Numbered from the stretch's first letter, positions 43,908 to 53,179 are shown. The stretch is DNA of 64,000 nt from Bdellovibrionaceae bacterium UBA2351 (GCA_002344565.1 DDTZ01000055.1:1-64000), one strand, 5' to 3'. Made by a program: numbers and translations. The notes: generated from the sequence alone by a model not told the origin.

Positions 43908-44306
43908 TTACGGTACGTAAAATTGGATGCATTGATAATTGTATCCCATTTTTCTGAGAATTCCGAGCTGTTCTAAATAGGAAGAACCTGGCAAAATGCC
44001 TCTGCCATCAGAACCCAAATTTGTTTTGAAACCGTATGAATGAATCATTCGAATTTTTTTCAAAACTTCAGCGACCGGGGTTGAATGTAGCCAAAAATTT
44101 GAAGCCCCATTCACATCGAAACGAATATCTAAATTTTTATTTTTTGCCATCAGATCTAGCCATTCTGGCGTTATGTGATTGATGTGCCCAATGCGTAGAC
44201 GGACGGGGCGTCTATGGTTTTCTAAAGCAAACTTTAATATATCATAAAAGGGTCCTGTATTCGCAGCTTCGAATGCGTGGATTCGTAACTCTTGCGCTGG
44301 TTTCAC
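43908..44306 (-). pseudogene. adenosine deaminase-like gene, 3' part after frameshift
   Basis: Encodes the second half of an adenosine/AMP deaminase-family TIM barrel: the metal and catalytic site RIHAFEA (HAGE in active enzymes), RIGHINHI (second ligand and HG motif) and LGSDGRGI near the last active-site Asp. Its open frame begins with a GTG lacking a ribosome-binding site, and its beginning overlaps the 5' part in another frame. It ends soon after the Asp motif, so the last 40 or so residues of the family may be missing. See the 5' part. Confidence 0.75.
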
Positions 44307-45084
44307 TCATGAAATCTAAAAGGTTAGTCAGCAGTTCTGCTTTTACCTTTTTCATTTTATCCATTTCAAATTCTTGGTTATCCTCAAACAGGCTAGACGT
44401 AATATCTAAACCGTCAATGCCGTGGTCTCCTTCTAGGCGTTTAATCGCACTTTTGATTTTATCTCGGCGAACGCTGACAAATGTTTTTACTTTAGCTTTG
44501 TAGTGCATAGCCATCGCTGTGAAGGTTGAATAGCGCCACTGGTGAACAGGGTCGTGCAAAAATACTTCAGGAATAGAAATATGCATTTCCTTCCAATTTT
44601 GATATTGATCTGCTTCAAAGTAATGTCGGTATAGACGGATCAAATGTTCGGAGGAAAGGCTTTTTATCCAGTGAGTGCGAATGTCTTCTTGGGTGGCATA
44701 TATTTTTCTGACGTCGGCACTCGAAAGGCCTTTTCCAACTTTTTCAATAAAAACAAAGTGTCTAAAATTTTCGACCGGATCGCCGGGTAAACTATGACAT
44801 AGATCTTTTATCGTTAAATGAGCGAAGTCTTCTGGAGTAACTGTTTGTCGAGCAGCCTCTTCCGAAAGATCAAAATTTACTTTCATAAAAAGTAAATATC
44901 GCTCATACGTAACCAGAGTTTTGGATAGCAATTGTTCTTCGACCGGAATGGAAAATACATCACTTCCTAATGATGCAAAATTATCTGCAAGAAAGAGCGA
45001 AGAAAAATGTTCGTGAAAGTTAGACGCCCAACACGTGAGTGTGTTAAGCACGGCAAATAGAACAATAAGAACGGATTGTCGCAT
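44242..45084 (-). pseudogene. adenosine deaminase-like gene, 5' part
   Basis: Encodes an exported N-terminal half: signal peptide MRQSVLIVLFAVLNTLTCWA, an HEH at residues 24-26, a long helical stretch and the barrel segments VKTFVSVRRDKIKSAIKR and GIDGLDITSS. After FMSE the frame runs into unrelated residues and stops, while the +1 frame continues perfectly (AQELRIHAFEA). Removing one A from the AAA in GAAAC (plus-strand T at 44301-44303) joins the halves. Either a real frameshift mutation, a sequencing error or, less likely, programmed shifting. The product would deaminate adenosine in the periplasm. Confidence 0.75.
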
Positions 45085-45096
45085 AGGAAAATACAA

Positions 45097-45548
45097 AGTA
45101 ATATGGAGGCCTAAATAGCGCCGTAAATATCTGATTTTACGCCTATTTGTTCGCTGTTTTGGAGTAGAGGCCCATTTAGCGCTGTACCTCTGTCAAAACG
45201 TTAAACAGCAGAAGGTGTTAGCGCCGGCTTAACATTGGCATTCACGCCCTGTCTAGAGGGCCGGCGAATAAGTTTTTAGTATGAGTAAATGTATTTTTTT
45301 AGTTTCGTGATTAATTGTAAAAATTGGATAGTTGTCTGAACTCGACCCATCTTTTCTTTTTAGTAAAGATTATTTAGCCATTAGACCTAGTGTTAAACCC
45401 TTGAATTTATTCGCTATAAATTGCTAGTGATGTTACTCCATTTTGGCACTTGGTTGGCAGCAAAGTAATTGAATTTTATTTTTCGCCGAGTGCGTTTAAC
45501 TATTTGTTCTGTCGAAACTTTAGACGGTTCGACTAAGATAGGAATTGT
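45097..45548. other. long intergenic region with imperfect repeats
   Basis: A 452-base gap between divergent genes. Two 20-base direct repeats, 16 of 20 identical (45106-45125 and 45167-45186), share TAGCGCyGTA; a third TAGCGCCGG is at 45219. A GC-rich stretch (about 45219-45275) has CGCCGGC/GCCGGCG arms and an inner GCCCT/AGGGC stem. The right part is AT-rich and holds the promoter of the lipoprotein gene. A small RNA or a regulator-binding region is possible. Confidence 0.4.
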
Positions 45549-46781
45549 ATGAAAATGACTTCAGTAAAAATCATAGGTTTGTCTGCAGCGATCGCAATGA
45601 GCATATCATTGTCAGCGTGTGATGTTCGCAATGAACTTAAAGACATGCACAAGAGCACCGGAAATATGGAGAAGAACACTGAAAAAATGGTGGAAATCAC
45701 TGACCGCATGGAAAAAATGACGGAAAAAATGAGCGGTGATGTTGAAGAAATGAAAACTGAAACTAAAGAAGTTAATGAGAGTGTTGTCACCATGGGGCAA
45801 AAGATGGACAACGTAAATCAAAACATCAATCAATTCAATGGTAAGATTGATAAACTCCACGTTGTTATTGATAGCCTTGAGAGCCGTGTAGGGACAGGCA
45901 TTGAAGAAACATACGACGGCCTTCGCCAAGGTGATTCTTCGAATTTACGTCGTTTGGCGTTTCAAGGTATGTTGAATGCGCGAGCGCATGAAAAGAAACT
46001 TCTTGAGGCAGCTCAGTACCTTGCTGGCTATGAGTTTTATTTTTGGCGCGGTTTCGGCGTTGACGCTGATTTGGCTCGTCGTGAAGAGCTAGTGACAGGC
46101 GCGGCTCAGCAGTTTTTTAAAGATATTTACGAAATTTATAATTATAAAGCTGCCGTTTTTCCAATGGCAGATCCCGATTTAGGCGAAGGCTTTAATCGTG
46201 AAGCTTCGTTCAATGCAATTGCGGCGGCTTTGCACATGGATAATCCGAAGCAAAAAGAAAACATTAAATTGATGGCTAATAAAGGAATTAAAGTTGAAGA
46301 ACTTTCGTTCCTAAAAATCATCAAGGCCGGCTTAGTGGCTAAGATCAACGTTGAAGATAAAAAGTTGAAATTAGAAAACGTTCCGGCTCAGTACAAAGAA
46401 GTAATGATTAACGAAGAGATTTCAATCAAGTTGTTGCAGGCGCGTTGGAATTTCTTGGCGGTTGCTGCTTTAGATAAAAGTTTTCACTTCAAGCAAAACG
46501 GTGTTTTTAAGTATGTTCGCGCGGCTTGGAATTTAGCGACGACTTGGAAATTGGACTTTTCTAAATTGAACTCAAGCCAAATTGCTGATCAACATTTCTA
46601 TTTAAAAGAAGCGCAGTCGGCACGTACATTTTTGACCTCAATCGGCGTTGAAACCAAGCCAGATATATTGTTAGTTTCATTCATCAACCGAATGAGACCG
46701 GCCAATGTTGATAAGCTTTCTGGTGAAAATCGCGCCAAAGTGGAAGAATGCTTACAAATTTTAGAATCATTTACGAAGTAA
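45549..46781 (+). CDS. coiled-coil lipoprotein of unknown function
   Basis: A 410-residue lipoprotein with a lipobox (LSAC, Cys at about residue 24). Residues about 28-115 are a regular heptad coiled coil (repeated EKM, MEK, NxNxxIxxFNGKI), which could trimerise or wrap a partner. The following 290 residues are an all-helical domain of unknown type. The start follows AGGA. It probably sits at the inner or outer membrane facing the periplasm. Confidence 0.85.
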   Translation: MKMTSVKIIGLSAAIAMSISLSACDVRNELKDMHKSTGNMEKNTEKMVEITDRMEKMTEKMSGDVEEMKTETKEVNESVVTMGQKMDNVNQNINQFNGKIDKLHVVIDSLESRVGTGIEETYDGLRQGDSSNLRRLAFQGMLNARAHEKKLLEAAQYLAGYEFYFWRGFGVDADLARREELVTGAAQQFFKDIYEIYNYKAAVFPMADPDLGEGFNREASFNAIAAALHMDNPKQKENIKLMANKGIKVEELSFLKIIKAGLVAKINVEDKKLKLENVPAQYKEVMINEEISIKLLQARWNFLAVAALDKSFHFKQNGVFKYVRAAWNLATTWKLDFSKLNSSQIADQHFYLKEAQSARTFLTSIGVETKPDILLVSFINRMRPANVDKLSGENRAKVEECLQILESFTK

Positions 46782-46791
46782 TAATCTTTAG

Positions 46792-46819
46792 CGATGTTGT
46801 TCCTATTGGAACAACATCG
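46792..46819. terminator. bidirectional hairpin between convergent genes
   Basis: A perfect 12-bp stem (46792-46803 with 46808-46819) and 4-base loop lie between the lipoprotein gene and the GntP-type permease. It includes the last bases of the permease coding region. Confidence 0.75.
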
Positions 46820-48191
46820 TAAATCCGATTAGTACAAATACGACGCTTGTTTTAATCAGCGTAATTACAAAAATATCTTTGTAGCAGTCTTTGTGGGTCA
46901 TTCCAGTAATCGCAAGTAAAGTTATTACGGCGCCATTATGAGGCAGTGTGTCCATGCCGCCAGACGCCATCGAAGCCACTCGATGCAAAAGTTCTGCACT
47001 TGTGCCATGTTCTTGAGCCCACTTCAAATATTCGGCGCCAAAGGAATCTAGAGCAATACTTAATCCTCCTGAAGCTGAACCCGTGACTCCAGAGAGGACG
47101 TTTACAGTGATGGCTTCAGATAGAAGGGGGCTGCCGCCGCGACCAATGCTCATCATCGCTTCGGCGATTGTTTTAAATCCCGGTAGTACTTTAACAACAT
47201 TACCAAAACCTACTTCGGAGGCCGTATTCATAATCGCGAGTAAAGATCCCGTCGCTCCTAAGCTGATGGCATTAGCCAATTTACCGGATAAGCGTTTTGG
47301 GTTTAACAACGTCGCTAGTAATACGCCGACTGATAGAGCAATGATAAGAGCCCAGTTATTCATTGTACCTTTTAGAGTATTCAAATCCATTTTGTAAGGT
47401 GGTTCCCCTGCCCAAGTGGAAATGTCCCATTGAGGAAATACGACCTTTTGCAAAAGCAAAGTCACCAATAAAACACTCATCAACGGAATCGCTGCCACTA
47501 GCGGGGAAGGCAGACTCTGTAGTTTCTGAGTTGTAGATTCGGCTTCGGCCACGCCGTAGCCAATACCCTGTGCTTGAAATTGTTTGCGCTTATATTCCAG
47601 ATACCACATGCCACTTACAAAAATGATAATGCCACCGATAGTTCCAAACACCGGGGCCGCATATAAATCGGTGTTAAAGAATTTCATTGGAATGGAATTT
47701 TGGATTTGCGGAGTTCCGGGAAGTGCATCCATTGTAAACGTGAAAGCACCGAGTGCAATTGTGGGAGGTAGTAATTTCTTTGGAATATTCGCGCTTCTAA
47801 ACAAAGATGCGCCAAATGGGTAAACGGCAAACGCAACCACGAACAAGCTAACCCCGCCATACGTTAAGACGGCGCAGGATAGAACAATCGCTAAAATACT
47901 ATGCCTAGTTCCCAATTTTTGAGTAATGGCCTGGGCGATTGATTCAGCTGCTCCCGATTGTTCCATGACTTTGCCGAAGACTGCGCCTAACAAGAAGAAT
48001 GGAAAGTAGACCTTTACGTAACCCGCAAGTTGAGGCAGAAACAATTCGGTAAATGTCGGCAATGGTGATAAACCAGAAAAAGCGGCGGCTAATAAAGCAA
48101 ATATCGGAGCAAAGAAAATAACGGAAAAGCCTCGATAGGCCATATACATTAATAATCCTAAACTGATTAGAATTCCTAAACTTGCAAGCAT
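46803..48191 (-). CDS. GntP-family permease
   Basis: A 462-residue inner-membrane transporter with about 12 membrane segments, of the gluconate/D-beta-hydroxybutyrate (GntP) family. Motifs include PFFLLGAVFGKVMEQSGAA, ALGAFTFTMDALPGTPQIQN and the final SGGMDTLPHNGAV. Members import gluconate, other sugar acids or 3-hydroxybutyrate with protons. A hydroxybutyrate role would match the acetoacetyl-CoA synthetase and thiolase elsewhere in the window but cannot be read from the sequence. Start is the ATG at 48191 with GAGG upstream. Confidence 0.88.
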   Translation of the reverse strand: MLASLGILISLGLLMYMAYRGFSVIFFAPIFALLAAAFSGLSPLPTFTELFLPQLAGYVKVYFPFFLLGAVFGKVMEQSGAAESIAQAITQKLGTRHSILAIVLSCAVLTYGGVSLFVVAFAVYPFGASLFRSANIPKKLLPPTIALGAFTFTMDALPGTPQIQNSIPMKFFNTDLYAAPVFGTIGGIIIFVSGMWYLEYKRKQFQAQGIGYGVAEAESTTQKLQSLPSPLVAAIPLMSVLLVTLLLQKVVFPQWDISTWAGEPPYKMDLNTLKGTMNNWALIIALSVGVLLATLLNPKRLSGKLANAISLGATGSLLAIMNTASEVGFGNVVKVLPGFKTIAEAMMSIGRGGSPLLSEAITVNVLSGVTGSASGGLSIALDSFGAEYLKWAQEHGTSAELLHRVASMASGGMDTLPHNGAVITLLAITGMTHKDCYKDIFVITLIKTSVVFVLIGFTMLFQ

Positions 48192-48243
48192 AGTCACCTC
48201 GGTGCACGTTCTATATCGTGCGACCGAGACTAATACAAATGGA

Positions 48244-50619
48244 TTAATTAATTTCGCTAGGGACTTTTTCTTTATCGAAAATTAACTCGAACGGAGCAAT
48301 GTCTGGTTCAAGTTCGACGTTCAAGTTTAATTTACCAATTTTTTCTTTGTCGATAACGATGCGTCTGATTTTATCTTCAGGGAACGGAAAATCGATTTTT
48401 GGGTGATCTTTCAATGCCGTTTTCATGTAGTTAGACCAAACTGGCACGGCACCTGATCCACCTGTTAAGCCAGTGACTCCATTTTGATCGTATCCGACCC
48501 ATACGAGTGCGGTTTTGAGAGGAGTCATTCCGATAAACCAAGTGTCTTTGTAATCGTTTGTTGTGCCTGTTTTGCCGGCGATCGAAATATCAAATCCAGC
48601 AGAGGCTAAACCTTTGGCCGTTCCTGTAATGGGCGTTTGCTTCATTACGCCGATCAAAATCGAAGTAAGAACATCATCAAATACGGGTTCAGGGGATGGT
48701 TTATACTCATAGACTAATTGATCTTTAAAATCATACACACGCTTGATAAAGCTTAATTCCACTTTCTTGCCTAAATTCGCCAGTGTTGAATAGATCTGTA
48801 ACGCTTCGATTGGATACATTTCGAAAGCGCCCAGAGTCAGCGATGGGAAGGGTTGCAATGGCGAGTAGGCGCCCAGTTTCTTGGCGTTGGCAATAATATC
48901 ATCTAGGCCGACGGTTTGACCTAGTAATGCCGTGGACGCATTCAATGAATTTTTCAAAGCATAGTAAAAAGGAACCGGTCCAAAAAATTTCTTGGCGTAA
49001 TTTTCAGGTGACCATTTCTTTTTATTTAAGGTCCATACAAATGGCTCGTCTTTAATGGGCGTCATCGGGGTAAATGGACGATAGCTACCAAATAGTTTTC
49101 CTAAACCAGTAGCTTCAACAAAGCCTTCTTCTGTTTTGATTTTCTCTAAAGCGGTTAAGTAAACGATAGGTTTGAAAATCGATCCGACTTGGCGATGGCC
49201 CTCAATTGCACGATTGAACTGAGTCATGCGGAAGCTGCGCCCACCAACCAGAACATCGACAATACCCGTTTGGTGATCAGTGGAAATAACCACGCCCTCA
49301 AGCGATTGGCCTTTAGTTTTTTTCTCGGCCAGTTTTTTATTTTCTTTTTCAAGAGCCGCTAGGTGATTTTGCAAAGCCTCTTGTGCTTTTTGTTGCATAT
49401 CTAAATTTAATCCTGTTTGGATGCGCGTGCCATCCGCGGGGATGTTTAATTTCTTCAATTGCTTGCGAACGGCATCCAAATAGAACGGTGCGGTTTCGGA
49501 CGCCTGAGCTGGACGTTTTTTGGGCATCGGTTTTTTAACTGCTTCATCATATTCGGTATCTGATATCAACTTTAAGTCCTTCATTTTAGTGAGAACCAAA
49601 TTACGACGAGTCATCGTTTTTTCAACTTTTGTAAATGGATTGTATACGCCGGGCCCATTTAAAACCGCAGCAAGTAAGGCACACTCATCTAAAGCTAGGT
49701 CTGATATTTTTTTATCGAAATAGAACTGGCTGGCAGAACCAAAACCGATAATTTGAAACGGTCCATTTTGCCCCATGTAAATCACGTTCATGTATGTTTC
49801 TAAAATTTCGTCTTTAGTCATTTTTTTTTCGATCAATACCGATAAAATAAACTCTTCGGCTTTACGACGGATAGAGCGTTCATTAGTTAAGAAATAATTT
49901 TTAACCAGCTGCTGAGTGATCGTACTGCCACCTTGCGGCTTTTTGCCTTTCAAGAGAGGCGCTAAAACTCCCCGTACGGTCCCTTTGATGCTGTAACCTT
50001 TGTGTTCTAAAAACTGAGCGTCCTCGATGGCCATGATCGCGTTTGGACAATTAGTTGGAAGATCTTTGATTTCCACCATTTCTTGCATGATGGGTTCGGC
50101 GTTTAAATATTGTGCTAAAATTTCTGGATCTAGTTCGGCTACTTCAACCGTTTCGGGGCGAGCATTTATGCGAATATCGACAATGCGTAAATCAGGTGCT
50201 AAAAATGCTTGATAGACTTCAACATCAGTTTCGATCAACTCGGCGTTGCGTCCTGGCCTCTTAGCAAAAAGCAGGCAGCTATCATACTCAAAATCAATTT
50301 CAGGAACCATAGCTTTACAGCTATCCCGTTTGCCCCAAAAGTAGTCCCCCGGCATAATGCGCTGGCTATTTTGGCGTTGGCGGAAATTTTGACGAGTGAA
50401 ATACTGAATTAATGACTCACGCGGTAGAATGTATCCCTTTTTTAAAGCAATTGGTGCTGCATAGAAGATCGTTGGGTTTAAGAATTTCTTGGATTTAAGT
50501 CGTTCTTCAAGATCCTTCTCGTAGTTAGTGAACGCATGTGCCGAGTAGATGATCGACAGCGTCAGAGTGATTGTAAAAGCTAATAAAATAGTCTTTAATC
50601 GACTTCGAATTAAGGGCAT
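48244..50619 (-). CDS. mrcB: bifunctional penicillin-binding protein 1B-like
   Basis: A 791-residue peptidoglycan synthase. An N-terminal membrane segment is followed by a UB2H-like region, the GT51 glycosyltransferase domain (AIEDAQFLEHKGYSIKGTVRG, GGSTITQQLVKNYFL) and the transpeptidase domain with SxxK (GSIFKP), SLN and KTGT motifs. It polymerises and cross-links cell wall in the periplasm. No ribosome-binding site is seen at the ATG, whose start lies 4 bases from the start of a divergent gene. Confidence 0.95.
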   Translation of the reverse strand: MPLIRSRLKTILLAFTITLTLSIIYSAHAFTNYEKDLEERLKSKKFLNPTIFYAAPIALKKGYILPRESLIQYFTRQNFRQRQNSQRIMPGDYFWGKRDSCKAMVPEIDFEYDSCLLFAKRPGRNAELIETDVEVYQAFLAPDLRIVDIRINARPETVEVAELDPEILAQYLNAEPIMQEMVEIKDLPTNCPNAIMAIEDAQFLEHKGYSIKGTVRGVLAPLLKGKKPQGGSTITQQLVKNYFLTNERSIRRKAEEFILSVLIEKKMTKDEILETYMNVIYMGQNGPFQIIGFGSASQFYFDKKISDLALDECALLAAVLNGPGVYNPFTKVEKTMTRRNLVLTKMKDLKLISDTEYDEAVKKPMPKKRPAQASETAPFYLDAVRKQLKKLNIPADGTRIQTGLNLDMQQKAQEALQNHLAALEKENKKLAEKKTKGQSLEGVVISTDHQTGIVDVLVGGRSFRMTQFNRAIEGHRQVGSIFKPIVYLTALEKIKTEEGFVEATGLGKLFGSYRPFTPMTPIKDEPFVWTLNKKKWSPENYAKKFFGPVPFYYALKNSLNASTALLGQTVGLDDIIANAKKLGAYSPLQPFPSLTLGAFEMYPIEALQIYSTLANLGKKVELSFIKRVYDFKDQLVYEYKPSPEPVFDDVLTSILIGVMKQTPITGTAKGLASAGFDISIAGKTGTTNDYKDTWFIGMTPLKTALVWVGYDQNGVTGLTGGSGAVPVWSNYMKTALKDHPKIDFPFPEDKIRRIVIDKEKIGKLNLNVELEPDIAPFELIFDKEKVPSEIN

Positions 50620-50623
50620 ATAT

Positions 50624-50902
50624 ATGAAACTAACAAATCAGCAGCTCGAAGTCATCGTCAATAAAGTAATGAAAGCTTGGAAAGACAATAATGTAATCGA
50701 GTTCAAAGAGGACGAGAAAAAAGTCCTGAACCGAATGCTCGAAAGTCTTAAACAGGACTTTCAAAAAGAACTGGATTTAGAAAAAGAAGTGAATGCCATG
50801 TTGGATAAACTGGAAGCTTCGAATTCAGGCGAATTTCAGCGATACAAAATGTATCCGTTACTGAAACAAAAATTAGCGAAAGAGAAAAAGGTAATTCTAT
50901 GA
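50624..50902 (+). CDS. DUF507-family protein (first)
   Basis: A 92-residue mostly helical protein (MKLTNQQLEVIVNKVMKAWKDNN, then a Lys/Glu-rich middle). It belongs to the DUF507 family, of unknown function. The ATG has AAGGG seven bases upstream. The stop codon overlaps the next DUF507 start (ATGA). Confidence 0.88.
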   Translation: MKLTNQQLEVIVNKVMKAWKDNNVIEFKEDEKKVLNRMLESLKQDFQKELDLEKEVNAMLDKLEASNSGEFQRYKMYPLLKQKLAKEKKVIL

Positions 50903-51168
50903 TTTTGTCAGAAGAACGCCAATCCCACTGGGCCCATTTGCTAACCGATAGTATTTGGAACGATGACATGGTTGACTACACGGATGAAGACCAAGCATTA
51001 AGGTTAGCTAAAGTCGCCATCAAAGAATTCGTGAACGAAGATAGCGCCGTCGACAAACGGGCTCGGGACAAGGTCGCCTCTCTAAAACGTGGAGTTGTCG
51101 AAGGTTCACCGGAGTGGGAAGTTTTGTATAAAAAATATTACGAAGAGGAAAGAAAGAAAAATGGCTAA
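50899..51168 (+). CDS. DUF507-family protein (second)
   Basis: An 89-residue DUF507 protein (EERQSHWAHLLTDSIWNDDMVDYTD, then RARDKVASLKRGVVEGSPEWEVLY), overlapping the first at an ATGA junction, so the two are made in coupled, probably equal amounts and may form a complex. Its last 8 bases overlap the start of the GroES-like gene. Confidence 0.88.
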   Translation: MILSEERQSHWAHLLTDSIWNDDMVDYTDEDQALRLAKVAIKEFVNEDSAVDKRARDKVASLKRGVVEGSPEWEVLYKKYYEEERKKNG

Positions 51169-51727
51169 GGCAAAGAAAACAGCACCAAAGAAAACAGCAG
51201 CTAAAGCGGCAAAGCCAAAAGCGGCGCTAAAAAAGCAAACAAAGCCAGCTGCGAAAGCTAAAATTAAAACGGCAGCGAAGAAAGTGACTCCTAAAAAAGT
51301 AGTTAAGGCCGCTCCTAAGAAAACAGCAGTAAAAGTCGCTCCTAAAAAAGCGTCTAAACCCGCGGCTTCCAAAGCGCCTGCTCGCTCAGCTGCAGCGGCG
51401 ACAGTTGATAAAAAATCTGAAAGTTATTTCAAAACATACCTTAAACCGCTTGATGATCGTATGGTTGTTCTAGTGGGTGCTAACGAACGTGTTACTGCGG
51501 GTGGATTAATTATTCCCGATACAGTGACGGACGTGTCTGGTAATTTTCAGGGTAAAGTGATGGCCATCGGTCGCGGTCACATGAACAAAAAAGGTCGTGT
51601 GAAAACGATGGATGTTTCAGTCGGAGATAAAGTCGTGTTCTCGCAATTTTCGGGAAGCCAAATTGATATAGATGGAAATAATATCATGATCATTCGTGAA
51701 TCTGATGTTCTAGGAATTGTAAAATAA
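51161..51727 (+). CDS. GroES-like protein with Lys/Ala-rich N-terminal tail
   Basis: A 188-residue protein. Residues about 1-80 are low-complexity Ala/Lys/Pro/Thr with about 26 Lys and no acidic residue, like the tail of histone H1. Residues about 94-188 form a Cpn10/GroES domain (LKPLDDRMVVL, GGLIIPD, GKVMAIGRG, VGDKVVFSQFSG, IIRESDVLGIV). Co-chaperonins cap GroEL; no groEL lies next to it. The tail could bind DNA, RNA or ribosomes and keep the domain at nucleic acid. The ATG overlaps the preceding DUF507 gene by 8 bases, so it is in one operon with that pair. Confidence 0.9.
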   Translation: MAKAKKTAPKKTAAKAAKPKAALKKQTKPAAKAKIKTAAKKVTPKKVVKAAPKKTAVKVAPKKASKPAASKAPARSAAAATVDKKSESYFKTYLKPLDDRMVVLVGANERVTAGGLIIPDTVTDVSGNFQGKVMAIGRGHMNKKGRVKTMDVSVGDKVVFSQFSGSQIDIDGNNIMIIRESDVLGIVK

Positions 51728-51734
51728 GGAATAT

Positions 51735-53126
51735 ATGAAAATACTTTTATTTTTAGTCACACTGACTCAACTTGCTCTTGCCAATCAAATCGACTGGACG
51801 GGTGGCTATCGTTTTGAATATCTAGAAATCGATCGCCCGAGTTTAGGAACTCCGTATGCTCGTAAGGGTTATGGAATGCACTTCTTGTACTTGTCTCCAA
51901 AAATGATCGTATCCGATGGTATTCAAGTGGTGACTCGTTTCGATGTTATGGGTGATGCGAGTTCAAAATATAATTCTTACCTAGGCACGGTTTGGGGTGA
52001 AGGTAATAAAAATACAACAGCGGCGAATTCAAATGTTATGGGTCGCAACTCTACAAGTTCAGCGATTCGCGCGTCGCAAATGTACTTTAATTTGAGCCAA
52101 GAAAATGCGTCATTGATCGTAGGTCGCGCGCCGTTCGAATTTGGTATTGGTATGAGCTATAGTGTGGGTAATGGATTATTCGATCATTGGAATAGTAACC
52201 GCGATCAGATCTCTTACAAAATGTTAGTAGACAATATGATCCTGATGCCTTTCATTTCTAGACATCATGATGATGGTTATGCGCAAGGTGACCTAGTTCA
52301 GGACGAAGGCTTCATGGTCCTTTATGATAACAAACAAACCGGTAATCAGATTGGTATCATGCTAGAACGTCGTAAGGCGAGTTTATCAGCGAATGATGCA
52401 CCTGTTGGTTCAGTTACTACTAATTTAAGTTCAATTGCTGACGCTGTTCAGGGTGACTACAGTGTTCAGAAAACTAATTTCATTCTTGGTAAGGACTGGG
52501 ATTCATTCAGCTTCCGTCTAGAAGCGGGATTTAATTCGGGCGACATGGGCCTAGTTAAAAATGGCCAAAGTGTTAAATCGACGGGTTACGGTATCGCATC
52601 TGAGTGGAATTTCAGAACTAGCGGAAGTTGGAATTATGCGATTAAGACGGGTGTCGCAAGCGGGGATAATCCAGATACTACTGATTATGAAGGTTTCCAA
52701 TTTGATCGCAATTACGATGTTGCGTTCTTGATGTTCAATCATCGCCTAGGTACATTTGATACTCTAAGAACCGCTGCCATTCGTGATACGACGTTAACTG
52801 CGGGTAACAGCCCTGATGACGAAGCTATCAGCAACGCGTTCTACTTTGCGCCTGTGTTTAAATACCGTTGGAGCGATAAATTAGATTTAAATCAAACGAT
52901 CGCATGGGGTCAGTTGATGGTAAGCCCATTAGCTGGTGGTACAGCCTCTAAAGAATTAGGTTTTGAATATGATATTGAACTTAATTATAAACTTCGTGAA
53001 AAAGTAATGTGGTCAAATCAATTGGGTTTCATGTTCCCAGGTGCTGCATTTAAATCTGATACGGTTCCAGGTTCTGAAAATAATTTCACATTCGGTTTTG
53101 CATCTAAAATCGGCCTTCAGTTCTAA
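51735..53126 (+). CDS. porin-like outer-membrane protein
   Basis: A 463-residue protein with signal peptide MKILLFLVTLTQLALA followed by a large beta-barrel-like pattern and a C-terminal Phe (KIGLQF). Repeated strands such as YRFEYLEI, IQVVTRFDVMGD and FSFRLEAGFNSGD would make 16 or more strands. It begins 7 bases after the GroES-like gene and so may be in that operon. Substrate unknown. Confidence 0.82.
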   Translation: MKILLFLVTLTQLALANQIDWTGGYRFEYLEIDRPSLGTPYARKGYGMHFLYLSPKMIVSDGIQVVTRFDVMGDASSKYNSYLGTVWGEGNKNTTAANSNVMGRNSTSSAIRASQMYFNLSQENASLIVGRAPFEFGIGMSYSVGNGLFDHWNSNRDQISYKMLVDNMILMPFISRHHDDGYAQGDLVQDEGFMVLYDNKQTGNQIGIMLERRKASLSANDAPVGSVTTNLSSIADAVQGDYSVQKTNFILGKDWDSFSFRLEAGFNSGDMGLVKNGQSVKSTGYGIASEWNFRTSGSWNYAIKTGVASGDNPDTTDYEGFQFDRNYDVAFLMFNHRLGTFDTLRTAAIRDTTLTAGNSPDDEAISNAFYFAPVFKYRWSDKLDLNQTIAWGQLMVSPLAGGTASKELGFEYDIELNYKLREKVMWSNQLGFMFPGAAFKSDTVPGSENNFTFGFASKIGLQF

Positions 53127-53156
53127 TACGGACATTCCGTCCTAGAAAATCCAAAA

Positions 53157-53179
53157 CCCAAATCCGTCATGGATTTGGG
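53157..53179. terminator. hairpin after porin-like gene
   Basis: A 9-bp perfect stem (53157-53165 with 53171-53179) with a 5-base loop, between convergent genes. No T run, so termination is uncertain. Confidence 0.5.

Noticed and set aside
45097..45300. c-di-GMP (GEMM) riboswitch in the long intergenic region
   Set aside because: The GC-rich stretch lacks the conserved GEMM core, and no riboswitch class could be matched by eye.
45533..45811. Leftward 92-residue hydrophobic open frame over the coiled-coil lipoprotein
   Set aside because: It is the antisense of a Lys/Glu/Met-rich coiled coil, which produces hydrophobic-looking residues; no start signal.
51106..51372. Leftward 88-residue very hydrophobic open frame
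   Set aside because: It is the antisense of the Lys/Ala-rich tail of the GroES-like protein; the Phe/Ala/Leu composition is an automatic mirror of AAG/AAA and GCx codons.
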